This document shows, in pieces, positions 9,110 through 18,354 of a stretch of DNA of 34,303 nucleotides (position 1 is its first letter; each line of letters opens with the position of its first letter). Both the position numbers and the translations under genes were made by a program. The notes beneath the pieces were generated by a model that did not search any database, was not told the DNA's origin, and worked only from the letters and a program-made list of their open reading frames with translations. The stretch covers positions 1-34,303 of the forward strand of contig WHTE01000018.1 of assembly GCA_009377845.1 (NCBI GenBank), written 5' to 3'. Source of the stretch: Nitrospirales bacterium (GTDB lineage: Bacteria > Nitrospirota > Nitrospiria > Nitrospirales > UBA8639).

Positions 9110-10441
9110 GTGACTTCATCTACAGAACCACCGCCGTGGCTTGCCGAGGAGGTTGGCCGGGACCTTGCTGAGATACTTGAAGATGCCCGTATCAACAATG
9201 GCCGTGTCGTTCGTCCTCGTCCTATATTCCAATTGCGCACATTTCTTGAGAAAGAAGCTGACCTGAAGGAATATGACAAACTAATCTTGTCGACCACAGA
9301 CTTAGGGCGCCTTTTTGTTGAGTCAGGGAAGCTTAGTCGTGAGATATATGAGCAGGCTAGGAAGTATCTGGTTATGCACGACAAAGGCCAGGAAGTGAGC
9401 ACACTGACAGCTGCCTCCATTTTCAACGCCCCCCTATATCTCGATGACCTCGCTGTCATATATCTTCAGCAAGCTGGACTCCTGCAGTCGGTGTGTCGTT
9501 GCAGTGTAGATCTTTGGATCCACCCATCCATGAGGGAAGAGCAGTCCACTCTTGTGGTCACGAACAGAGAGGGTGAACGTCTTAACGAACAAATAGACGA
9601 CATTCGGTCCGCACTACGCGAGGCATTAGATATTGGTAAAGCTGGTTTTCTGCCCCGACATGAGCTCGAAAATGAGATGGTTGGATCTTTGGCAGGATTT
9701 CTTGCGGACACTGGAACGTGCGATATTATCTCCATCGATGACCGCTGCCTGAATCGCCATGGTCTCCTTACGGACAAAAATGGACGCAATGTGCCGATCA
9801 CATGCACTCTGGATCTAATTAGCTATCTGGAAGCTCACGGATTAATAGACACCGCGAAGAAACAGGCGACCTTGCATCGGCTCCGGGAAGGGGGTTTCGC
9901 TTTGGTATCGGTAGACCCTGATGCGCTTCAGCGATTGTTGCGCGCAGCATTATTTGATCAGGACAATAAACTAATCGAGAGTGCTGAGCTAAGGGCTCTT
10001 CGCCAGACCCTTATGCGTATTCGCAGCCTTGATATGATCCAGTGCCCCCTGGAATCACCGTATCTGGCTAGGCTCCGTATTGCCTGTATCCTTACAATTC
10101 GGCGTTTATGGGAGAACAATGATTCGCCCATACAGCATACAGTTGCTCTTACGGACTGGGTTTGGAATAACGTAGCACCTTCGCCGCTTGACTGGGAACG
10201 ACCTGCTTCTTCTAGAGAAGACAGTTTCCCAGTTCGTGAAGCCTATGTTAGGCACCTAGCTCTTCTGCTCAGTCCCATGTCGGGTGTAACAAAGCAACGG
10301 TATGAAACGTACTTGAACTGGATTGAGCGAGGTGTGTTAGAGCCATTGCTACCAGCCAACAATGACTTAATTGATGATTTGGTCAAGCAAATAAAGATCG
10401 AAATCAACCAGCTGGTCGAGAAGTTGAGCAATGAAAATTAG
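9110..10441 (+). CDS. Second half of the PIN-like domain plus C-terminal helical region
   Basis: GTG start after AAGG. PPPWLAEEVGRDLAEILEDARINNGRVVRPRPIFQL and DIISIDDRCLNRHGLLTDKNGRNVPITCTLDLISYLEAHGLID (PIN motif III-like). Its frame is open from 9092, overlapping the ORF1 end. Confidence 0.72.
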   Translation: MTSSTEPPPWLAEEVGRDLAEILEDARINNGRVVRPRPIFQLRTFLEKEADLKEYDKLILSTTDLGRLFVESGKLSREIYEQARKYLVMHDKGQEVSTLTAASIFNAPLYLDDLAVIYLQQAGLLQSVCRCSVDLWIHPSMREEQSTLVVTNREGERLNEQIDDIRSALREALDIGKAGFLPRHELENEMVGSLAGFLADTGTCDIISIDDRCLNRHGLLTDKNGRNVPITCTLDLISYLEAHGLIDTAKKQATLHRLREGGFALVSVDPDALQRLLRAALFDQDNKLIESAELRALRQTLMRIRSLDMIQCPLESPYLARLRIACILTIRRLWENNDSPIQHTVALTDWVWNNVAPSPLDWERPASSREDSFPVREAYVRHLALLLSPMSGVTKQRYETYLNWIERGVLEPLLPANNDLIDDLVKQIKIEINQLVEKLSNEN

Positions 10442-12347
10442 CAGAGCCTTAATCGCTAGACACTTGTGCAACCTTTTGCCCTCACGAGTTAAAAGGCGAG
10501 TTCTAGGGGACCTAACTTTCGTCTCTCAATATGGTCGATTTACTCAAACAATCCTGACGTTTGCTCCTGGAATTTCTATGGATCAAAGTGAGCTCTTTGC
10601 TGCGATCCGTCGTGCACTTGCTTGCCACGGGAATCAAAAAGTTGCAGATATCGAGGGCAATGAATTCTTTGTTATCTTCGAAGATGACATGGTTTTTCTT
10701 AAGAAGATGGTCGAGAAAGGTCCAAGAACATTAGCTCCGCTGGGCCAATTTCTGATTCTTTCACCTGATAAAGATACCCGGATTCGGGCAATTAATAAAC
10801 TTCTGGATTGGCTTGGGCCAACGGCACCGGACTTTTCAGGATTGCTGATGGCAGCCGAGGAACACGATGTCACTGATGCAGAAACTGGAAATATACTAGA
10901 AGAGATTATTAATGGCTTTGAAGCCCACCGAACAAGAATCGTTAAAATGAACAATGGCGGAAAAATCCAGCTCGATGATATCGTGCCAGATTCACTTTCC
11001 TATTTTGAGCGTTTTTGCGGCCCAAATCCTCGGGGTCTTTCGCCAGCGGAGTACCTGACCAAAATACTACCTTCATGTAGGAAACAATTGTTAAGCAGGA
11101 ATCTTGAACGAGGCCTGGAGATCTGCTTACTTGGTGCGTTGCGTGATGATCTTATGCCCGCTGCTTGGACTGACAAAGTAACCGATGAAGAAATGTGGAA
11201 TGCACTAGATTCAATCGAGATGCAGTGCAACCCGTTTGGACTCCTTGGCGTACTTGATATCGCAATAAATCGCCAGCATGACGAGCGATACAGGAACTTA
11301 GCAGATGAGATTATGGGCAAACTCCTACAAGACCAATTGCTTCGTCCAGATGGCGGAGATTGTTATGACCTACTCCCTCTCTTTTCGCAGCTTGTGCTTG
11401 ACCGAATAAACGTACTTGAAGGCGGGGCTTTATGTAGACCATTTTGGAAGCGGATGTGTGCATTGATGCATGCTGGAATACTTATGCAGTCAACCTTGCA
11501 TAGACAAATTAATATGGACGCTTTGCGTGGATGGGTTCTCTCCAATAGAAATATAGCTGGAACATATGCGAAGATGGTTGATCTGCGCCATGAGCCGATG
11601 TACCGAGCAGGGGAAATGTCACGTTCCTCTCTTCGAGAAGAAATTATAGGAAGGCTTGTGATGCTTAGGGATAGACGCCAAGCTACTGGTTTTCCGGTGC
11701 CACGCTCTGAGAAGATTGCCGAGGCCATGACCCGTCTTTCTAGCAAAGGCTCTCCACTAGGCTGGGCAATGCCAGGGCCACTTGATGGACATCGGCGACC
11801 AGCCGAACAGAAAGGACGCAGCCTGTCAGAAACTGACGTCACCAATATTCTCGAAGAGCTTTCCAAGGACCCTTTTGGTCCAATTTGGTCCAAATTAGCC
11901 TACTTCTCTCAATGCTTCGACCTGGGTCCAATAATCCTGCTGCGAGCGTGCGAGGTGAGTTCAGGGTCAGCCTTCGAGATTAAGCAGTTGGAGGGGCAGA
12001 CACAACCAGATCGACTGTTCGATATCTGTCTCGTGGCTGCAGCCCACCGGAATACGGATTTGGCTCGGTCAATCTCTGCCATAGCTCTAGCGAGAGCGCC
12101 GCATGCCCAATCTGGCGTGAAGGCCCTGGCAATCTTTCACATCCTCTTAGTTGCCAGCGCAGCGTTCGAGCGGGATGATGAGTGGTCGCATTGGATTGAG
12201 GAACAACTCGCAGGCCTTGCTAACAGACTGCCGCAGGGTGAAGCTACGAAAACTCTTTTGGAACATATGGACCACATCAAAAGAGTCTTGCCGCTTGAAC
12301 GTTCGATATGCTCACGGGCAGAAGCAATCGTCTCTGCAGCAAATTGA
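10431..12347 (+). CDS. Uncharacterised 638-aa operon partner
   Basis: ATG lies 11 nt inside the end of the preceding gene (coupling). Long uninterrupted ORF; no family recognised. Confidence 0.8.
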   Translation: MKISRALIARHLCNLLPSRVKRRVLGDLTFVSQYGRFTQTILTFAPGISMDQSELFAAIRRALACHGNQKVADIEGNEFFVIFEDDMVFLKKMVEKGPRTLAPLGQFLILSPDKDTRIRAINKLLDWLGPTAPDFSGLLMAAEEHDVTDAETGNILEEIINGFEAHRTRIVKMNNGGKIQLDDIVPDSLSYFERFCGPNPRGLSPAEYLTKILPSCRKQLLSRNLERGLEICLLGALRDDLMPAAWTDKVTDEEMWNALDSIEMQCNPFGLLGVLDIAINRQHDERYRNLADEIMGKLLQDQLLRPDGGDCYDLLPLFSQLVLDRINVLEGGALCRPFWKRMCALMHAGILMQSTLHRQINMDALRGWVLSNRNIAGTYAKMVDLRHEPMYRAGEMSRSSLREEIIGRLVMLRDRRQATGFPVPRSEKIAEAMTRLSSKGSPLGWAMPGPLDGHRRPAEQKGRSLSETDVTNILEELSKDPFGPIWSKLAYFSQCFDLGPIILLRACEVSSGSAFEIKQLEGQTQPDRLFDICLVAAAHRNTDLARSISAIALARAPHAQSGVKALAIFHILLVASAAFERDDEWSHWIEEQLAGLANRLPQGEATKTLLEHMDHIKRVLPLERSICSRAEAIVSAAN

Positions 12348-12465
12348 GAGGAACCAACTTAGGAAATGAATAAGGGGACGGGACACATTGTGGAAGGAAG
12401 CATTTTTGGATTAGACAAACCATTCGAACAAAAATAGTGAAAATACAGCTGTATAATTTCAGCTC

Positions 12466-12792
12466 ATGACTCAACTTGTATTAATCGAACAGGAGCTCGC
12501 TGCAGCCAAAGAAGCGTTGAAGATCGGCAATGAGGGCAAGGCGCGTGTCTGTACGCGGCGGGCGGTGGCGCTTGCCGATGAGGCCTGGCTGGCGAAACAG
12601 TCTGATCAGCCCTTTCGCGGGGATTCCCTGGCGCATCTTCGCCGGATTCAGCAAGATCTGTCCCTCCCGCTTTCCGTTCGCGAGGCGGCTGAACGCTTGA
12701 GTACGACCGTCACCAGAAAAGACTCCGCCCCATTTACCACCGACCCCATTGGCGACGCCAGAATCATCACTACGTATCTGACTGGGCCTTAG
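12466..12792 (+). CDS. Small conserved protein, copy C of the duplicated family
   Basis: Shares exact blocks with 5060-5371, e.g. GGGGATTCCCTGGCGCATCTTCGCCGGATTCAG and CGGCTGAACGCTTGAGTACGACCGTCACCAG. Confidence 0.78.
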   Translation: MTQLVLIEQELAAAKEALKIGNEGKARVCTRRAVALADEAWLAKQSDQPFRGDSLAHLRRIQQDLSLPLSVREAAERLSTTVTRKDSAPFTTDPIGDARIITTYLTGP

Positions 12793-13031
12793 CACCCGCC
12801 TGTTTGCTCCTCCCTGTGTTTGATCAGCCGCCCAGCCTTTAGCTATCGGATTGCCTTATCATGTCGTTTACCTGTTGCGTTGGCTGGTTCAAAGGATGCA
12901 AAAGACATAGCAGACATTTTTGAAATCCTGCTACATTCTGCTTTAGTGGTTTCTAAAAATAAAGCGGAGCCGTTCTTGTTTCAATGAAGGCCTCTGCAGC
13001 AAGAACGGGTGAGAAGAACACGGAATCCGAA

Positions 13032-13064
13032 AATCCCCCTAATCCCCCTTTTTCTAAGGGGGAA
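13032..13064. repeat. Palindromic CCCCCT...AGGGGG dispersed repeat
   Basis: AATCCCCCTAATCCCCCTTTTTCTAAGGGGGAA; a related copy lies at 14556-14592. Confidence 0.65.
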
Positions 13065-13101
13065 TGTAAATATCTTACTTGCCCGCAAATTGAGGTCGAT
13101 C

Positions 13102-13713
13102 ATGCATCGTGTGATTCTTCTTCTTGCCGTCGGATTGTTGTTTTTTTCAGCCGGGTGTACCACCGGGCATCAGGATCTTTCCTCTTTTCCCGAAAGATTT
13201 TCTCCGCAGACGGTCATTGTGTCGCTTGATACGTGGCATGCCATGCTTGCGTTTCCGACTTCAGAAAACGGTGAACAGGTGTATGAAGAATGGGGGTATG
13301 CCGAACGTGCCTGGTATGTGGATGGGGAGCAAGGCATCAGTGGAATGTTCCGCGCGCTGTTTTGGCCGACGGATGGCGTTGTCGAAGTGGGGCGGCATAC
13401 CGCAATCTGGGCGGAGCGGACGCCACAACCGCCGGCCGAAGTGTTTGTGTTTCATCTCGAAACAGAACAATACCGGCAATTACGGCTGTTCCTCGAATCC
13501 ACGCTCTTATCCCGAACGGCTCTTGCCAGTTTTGGAGGTTCAGACTTTTATCCATCGGTCCGGTCCTACCATCTCTTTCACACCTGCCACCAGTATGCTG
13601 CCCATGCGCTTCAGGCAGCCGGCCTTCCGCTCACGCCGGCGTTCGCCTTTAACCGGACCAGCCTCGGGTGGCAATTGAGACGCCTCCCACAGAAATTAGA
13701 TGATTCGTCTTAA
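13102..13713 (+). CDS. DUF2459-like lipoprotein
   Basis: MHRVILLLAVGLLFFSAGC lipobox; WGYAERAWYVDGEQGISGMFRALFWPTDGVVEV resembles DUF2459. Start moved to 13102 because the upstream extension lies in the repeat. Confidence 0.65.
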   Translation: MHRVILLLAVGLLFFSAGCTTGHQDLSSFPERFSPQTVIVSLDTWHAMLAFPTSENGEQVYEEWGYAERAWYVDGEQGISGMFRALFWPTDGVVEVGRHTAIWAERTPQPPAEVFVFHLETEQYRQLRLFLESTLLSRTALASFGGSDFYPSVRSYHLFHTCHQYAAHALQAAGLPLTPAFAFNRTSLGWQLRRLPQKLDDSS

Positions 13714-13775
13714 CGGCGAATGGAAACTTGTCGTGATCGTGAATTCCCCAGGCTTCCTCATCCTTGCCATTACGG

Positions 13776-14459
13776 TTACCGCCGGACGAGGCGGATCCAC
13801 CGCCACAAATTAACGAGGCTGAAGAGTGATGAGGCTAAATAGGTGAGGGCGGCAGCCGTGAGGATACGCTTGGCTCCATATAAATCGGGGGGTGCCAGGT
13901 AACCCCCTTCTCTGAGGATCGGCAAAGCCCGTCGAAAACTCGCATTCCATTCCACCGGCAAGGTGATGAGATGCACCATTGCGGATATGCTCATGGTTGC
14001 CATCGCCGCGACCAATACGGCAAGGCCCACGGCGGGAATCCGGGCAATCCCGGCCAGCACAGGGATGCCCAACATGAGATACGACCCGGCCTTTTCCGCT
14101 TTCTGCGCAAATTTTATCAGGTGAGTCCGATCTTTTAAGAGTGCATAGCCTTCATGATCCTGCAAGGCATGGCCCACTTCATGCGCCGCGATAACCGCGG
14201 CGGTCAGGGATTTGCCGCTGTAATATTGCGGAGTCAGACCGACGACTTTGGTTTCGGGATTGTAATGGTCCCCGAGCGGCGTGGGTTCGACCCGAACCTG
14301 TTGCAGACCAAAACGATTGAGCAAATGACGCGCTAACTCGCCGCCCGTTCCCGGAAGATCGTCACGGTGTTGACGATACTGCCGGAACACCCACCACACC
14401 CACAGTTGGGGTCCCATCACTATTCCGATGAACATGAGGAGGAGAAGAATCAGGCGCAT
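13776..14459 (-). CDS. Zinc metallopeptidase, YugP family (membrane)
   Basis: DHYNPETKVVGLTPQYYSGKSLTAAVIAAHEVGHALQDHEGY with HExxH and TM segments. Confidence 0.9.
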   Translation of the reverse strand: MRLILLLLMFIGIVMGPQLWVWWVFRQYRQHRDDLPGTGGELARHLLNRFGLQQVRVEPTPLGDHYNPETKVVGLTPQYYSGKSLTAAVIAAHEVGHALQDHEGYALLKDRTHLIKFAQKAEKAGSYLMLGIPVLAGIARIPAVGLAVLVAAMATMSISAMVHLITLPVEWNASFRRALPILREGGYLAPPDLYGAKRILTAAALTYLASSLFSLVNLWRWIRLVRR

Positions 14460-14555
14460 GGAACTATTTCGAAGTGGGACGTGAAATGGAACAAGTCAAA
14501 CATTAATAATTTCGCAAGAAGATTGCGCAGTATTCGGGAAAACCATAACATTTGA

Positions 14556-14592
14556 AAATCCCCCTCGCCCACTTTGTCAAAGGGGGAATTTT
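14556..14592. repeat. Second CCCCCT...AGGGGG palindrome
   Basis: AAATCCCCCTCGCCCACTTTGTCAAAGGGGGAATTTTT. Confidence 0.6.
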
Positions 14593-14645
14593 TCCAGGTA
14601 TTACCCCCTGGCAAATTATTTTTTCATTTCTCTCCTCTTAACTTT

Positions 14646-16115
14646 TTACGAGGAGCAGGAGACGATAATCAGGGGCTCACCGGGAGGAGGAGGAACTGCA
14701 TAGGCGTCCATGCCGGGTTGGTCGGTAAACGGGTCACTCAGCAGGTTCAATAATCGGTCAATCTCGGAATAATCCCGCTGCTGTACCGCTTGTGTAATGG
14801 CCCGTTGCACGAGATGATTCCGAAGGATGTACTTGGGATTCACGTTGTCCATTCCGGCTTGACGCTCATCATCACGGCTTTTTTCCGCCCTGAGCCGTTC
14901 CCGATACCGTGCGGCCCAATCATCAAGTGCTTCCCGGTGGAGGAATTGGTCACGTAACCCGGACGGCACCGAGGGACTTTCCTGGCGAAAGGTTCCCAAC
15001 ACCCGGAACAAGGTGGTGTAATCCACGTGGCTGGAATCCATGAGATTCAACAGATCGGTCACGAGTTTGTCGTCTCCCGCGTGCACTTCGACCAGCCCAA
15101 GCTTGGCCCGCATCAATTCGGCATATTTCCCCAGCATAGCCTTTTCATACACGTCAGGAGCCGCATTCACGTCGTCTTGCTCCACTAAGGGGGACATTGC
15201 CCGTGCTAGGGCACGAATATTCCAAAAGCCGATGTCGGGTTGGTTCTGGAAGGAATACCGGCCGTGATGATCCGAGTGATTGCAGATAAACGTCGGATCG
15301 TAGCATTCCATAAATCCAAAAGGGCCATAATCCAAGGTCAAGCCCAGTATCGACATGTTGTCCGTGTTCAGGACGCCGTGTGCCCACCCCACGGCTTGCC
15401 ATTGGGCGACGAGATGCCCGGTGCGGACCGCCACCTCATGCAGCAGCCTGGCATACCCGTTCTCTGATCCCACTAAATGGGGGTAATGATGTTCGATGAC
15501 ATAGTCTGCCAACGTTTTCAGATATTCGTGTTGGCGGCGATAGTAAAACACTTCAAAACTGCCAAACCGCACATGGGTCGGCGCCATCCGGAGCAGCATG
15601 GCCCCCGGTTCCGGCGTTTCCCGCCAGACAACTTCTTCCCCGGCCACAATACACAAACTCCTCGTGGTGGGAATCCCCAGCCCATGCATGGCTTCGCCAC
15701 AGAGATATTCCCGGATGGTCGAGCGCATCACCGCACGGCCATCGCCATCGCGTGAGAATCTAGTGAGCCCCGCGCCTTTCAATTGCAGCTCCCACCGCTC
15801 ACCCTTTTGGTTTCGCACCTCTCCCAGCAGAATAGCCCGCCCATCACCGAGCTGCGGCACGTAATGCCCGAATTGATGCCCGGAATACAGCATGGCAATA
15901 GGGTCACTTCCAGGCAAAAGTTTGGCTCCACAAAAATATTCAGCAAATTCCGGACGGGTCAATTCATGGGGATCAATATTGAGCAATTTGGCGGCCGCCG
16001 GATTCATGCTCACGACATGCGGATTGGGAAAGGGCGTAGGTTTCACCCGTTCATGGAACACTTGAGGTAAGCAAGCATAAGTATTGTGGAAATCGAGATG
16101 TTCTAACTTGACCAT
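14646..16115 (-). CDS. selO: Protein adenylyltransferase SelO (YdiU/UPF0061)
   Basis: MLYSGHQFGHYVPQLGDGRAILLGEV, LKGAGLTRFSRDGDGRAVMRSTIREYLCGEAMHGLGIPTTRSL, GVLNTDNMSILGLTLDYGPFGFMECYDP; C-terminus VSCSS. Confidence 0.97.
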   Translation of the reverse strand: MVKLEHLDFHNTYACLPQVFHERVKPTPFPNPHVVSMNPAAAKLLNIDPHELTRPEFAEYFCGAKLLPGSDPIAMLYSGHQFGHYVPQLGDGRAILLGEVRNQKGERWELQLKGAGLTRFSRDGDGRAVMRSTIREYLCGEAMHGLGIPTTRSLCIVAGEEVVWRETPEPGAMLLRMAPTHVRFGSFEVFYYRRQHEYLKTLADYVIEHHYPHLVGSENGYARLLHEVAVRTGHLVAQWQAVGWAHGVLNTDNMSILGLTLDYGPFGFMECYDPTFICNHSDHHGRYSFQNQPDIGFWNIRALARAMSPLVEQDDVNAAPDVYEKAMLGKYAELMRAKLGLVEVHAGDDKLVTDLLNLMDSSHVDYTTLFRVLGTFRQESPSVPSGLRDQFLHREALDDWAARYRERLRAEKSRDDERQAGMDNVNPKYILRNHLVQRAITQAVQQRDYSEIDRLLNLLSDPFTDQPGMDAYAVPPPPGEPLIIVSCSS

Positions 16116-16513
16116 GACTTCATTATCCGCGACCTACCCTGGGCCGGGCAACCACATGAGCCAAGGCATCACCTTGAGATCTTCTGCGAGACCCTTGCCC
16201 GCATCGAATTATTGCAAGACCATATAAGGCAACCGGCCAAGGCAATCGACGAGAAAAACTATTGAATCGTCAACCAAGTCATTCTGCGCAGAACCGTATC
16301 TCTTTTGATTCAATTGTGTGTGGGATTCTCTCAACACACGTCACGTCATTGTTGCAGAATGTCAAAAAACATCATAAATACAATGCCATATAAATGAAGA
16401 TATTTTTGGTTTGGTTTTTGCTTTTGTTTCTGTCAGACGCACTGAACGTATGAAACGTTTGTTATCTCGTGCATGCGTTTCTTCTCACAACACAGGAAAG
16501 TAAAGGAGTTCGC

Positions 16514-16711
16514 ATGATTCGGATTTGTGCATGGTGTCAACAGGAAGGCAAGCGGGAAATCCTTGGTAGTATGAGCCCTGGGAACATGAATGAACCGGAA
16601 TCCCACGGGATCTGCCAAGACCATGTACTCCGCCTTCGACAATCATACAAACCAAACCGTCGCCGCCCCATTCCGTCAACCACCCTCTTCTCGTCAGCAG
16701 TTTCTCACTAG
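16514..16711 (+). CDS. Small Cys/His-rich protein (possible zinc ribbon)
   Basis: MIRICAWCQQEGKREIL...ESHGICQDHVLRLRQSYK with CxxC...HxxCxxH; AAAGGAG upstream. Confidence 0.55.
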   Translation: MIRICAWCQQEGKREILGSMSPGNMNEPESHGICQDHVLRLRQSYKPNRRRPIPSTTLFSSAVSH

Positions 16712-16828
16712 ACGTCGTTCGTCCATCCATTCTCATGCTGGCACTCCGGGTTGAGTGTTCTTTAAGGGATGTTCGTCCCCGAGCAATGGTGCAGACAAGC
16801 GCTGCAATTGCTGTCATGTGAGCCTTAA

Positions 16829-17080
16829 CGAGGCTGTTGGATATTTGAAATATTTTGATTTTTGATCCGCATGTGGATAACCGAGAGCCATACGAAAAAA
16901 TCGGGAGTGTTCAAAAAGGCCCGGCCAGTCCTGTCCTGAGGCCTCTCGAAGGGAAGGCCGCAGCCACTTGGACGGGCGGAGCGTACGAAGAAGTACGTGA
17001 GCACGGCCAAGGGGCGAGAACGCCGTTGGCCTGCCTGCCGAGCCTACTCCGCCGAAGTAGCTTCGGCTACGAAGGCCGGG
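16829..17080. repeat. Dispersed element, copy 1 (left part), next to IS110 remnant
   Basis: GGGAGTGTTCAAAAAGGCCCG...CTGTCCTGAGGCC...GGGAAGGCCG, with GATCCGCATGTGG upstream, shared with 24830-25144. Confidence 0.65.
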
Positions 17081-17631
17081 TGTCGGCCGGGCAGTTGGGG
17101 CCGCGGGGGCAGACGCTGGTCGCCCAGCATGCCCCCGCGCTCGGGCCGCTTCTCGCCCCCGTAGTCAGTATCTATCAGCACGCACGCGAGGCGGCGAAGG
17201 CGTTGGAGAAGACCGTCAACCGCCAGGCACAGCAGGATGCGGTCTGTCAGCGCTTGATGCCGGTGCCGGGGGTCGGCCCCCTCGTGGCCAGCACGTATGT
17301 GGCCACGATTGATGATCCCACGCGCTTTGCGACCTCGACTCAAGTGCCCGCTTATCTAGGATTGGTGCCACGGGTCCATCAGTCGGGAGAGACCCACTAT
17401 CATGGCCGGTTTTCGAAGGAAGGAGACAAGCTGCTGCGGTGGCTGTGAGTGGAAGCGGCTCATGGGTTGTTGACACGGACCAAGCGGAGCTGGGCGCTCA
17501 AGCGATGGGGGCTGAAGCTGGCCAAGAAGCGCGGACAGGGGAAAGCGACGGTGGCAGTGGCGCGGAACTTGGCCATTTTGTGGCATCGCCTCGGGGGGAC
17601 CGGAGACTCGTTTACGCCGGTCCCCAGTTAA
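17080..17631 (+). pseudogene. IS110-family transposase, 5'-truncated with in-frame TGA
   Basis: LMPVPGVGPLVASTYVATIDDPTRFATSTQVPAYLGLVPRVHQSGETHYHGRFSKEGDKLLRWL*VEAAHGLLTRTKRSWALKRWGLKLAKKRGQGKATVAVARNLAILWH. TGA at 17446-17448 in the same frame; N-terminal DEDD domain missing. Confidence 0.88.
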
Positions 17632-17973
17632 AGCCATCGCCTGCGCTTCATCGAGGAAAAAGGCCGGTGAGAAGGGGAGCAGGTTCGGGGCAGGTGACCT
17701 CGTGAAGTGTTTGAGAAACCGTCTTCTCGCGTTTCAGAGTGAGGCCCCGACTACGACCCCATTCTGTGGCGCTTGGCGACCACGGAGAGAAGCCTGAACC
17801 CTAAGCCCTCGCTCACTGCGACCAAAAAAACTTCTGGGAGAAGTTGACTCTGCTTTAGAGAAACACTCCCATTAAGTAAGAACGCAACGCCCTTCCTGCT
17901 GAAACCAGCGTCCAACGGCACAAAACATTAGAGAGAGGTGAGAAAAAGTTGCAGAAGCCGGAAAGGAACAAAC

Positions 17974-18354
17974 TTAGCGCGCCAGAACCCTTTGAACGGT
18001 TTGAAGGAGCTCATCTACCGTAAAGGGTTTTTGCAATGTGCAGATCGGCTGGTACAATTGGTGACGGAAACTCATGGTTTCACCAGAGGACGGAATATTC
18101 CCGGTCAGTGTAATCAGAGGGATGCTCGAAGATTGTTGAGAAACCCGCCGAATGGGCTCACCTTCTCCATCTTCCAAAGCCACCACATCCATAATAATCA
18201 GGGAGGCCTGAAAGTTTTCATAATTTTGAAGGCCTTCCTGTGATGTCCTGGCAACCATAACTGTATAGCCAGCCGTTTCTAAAGAAAGCGAAACAGACTC
18301 CCTCACCTGTATATCATCATCAATCAGCAAAATTTTGTCCATTGTGTGGACCAT
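17974..18354 (-). CDS. Stand-alone response-regulator receiver domain protein
   Basis: KILLIDDDIQVRESVSLSLETAGYTVMVARTSQEGL...SLIIMDVV...LQKPFTVDELLQTVQRVL. Confidence 0.85.
   Translation of the reverse strand: MVHTMDKILLIDDDIQVRESVSLSLETAGYTVMVARTSQEGLQNYENFQASLIIMDVVALEDGEGEPIRRVSQQSSSIPLITLTGNIPSSGETMSFRHQLYQPICTLQKPFTVDELLQTVQRVLAR

Noticed and set aside
9081-9112. Programmed -1 frameshift site joining the two PIN halves
   Set aside because: No canonical X XXY YYZ slippery heptamer is present in the 9092-9104 overlap (GAC AAA GAC AGC TAA), and no clear downstream structure could be established by eye.
11363-11893. Minus-strand 176-aa ORF inside the operon
   Set aside because: Antisense to a long well-formed ORF, with composition typical of a shadow ORF; no recognisable motif.
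14281-14300. GGTTCGACCC resembling a tRNA T-loop
   Set aside because: Inside the YugP-family protease coding region and no cloverleaf can be formed around it; no tRNA was found in the window by eye.
14646-14660. Selenocysteine codon at the SelO C-terminus
   Set aside because: The C-terminal codons read GTC TCC TGC TCC TCG TAA, i.e. ordinary Cys, as in most bacterial SelO proteins.
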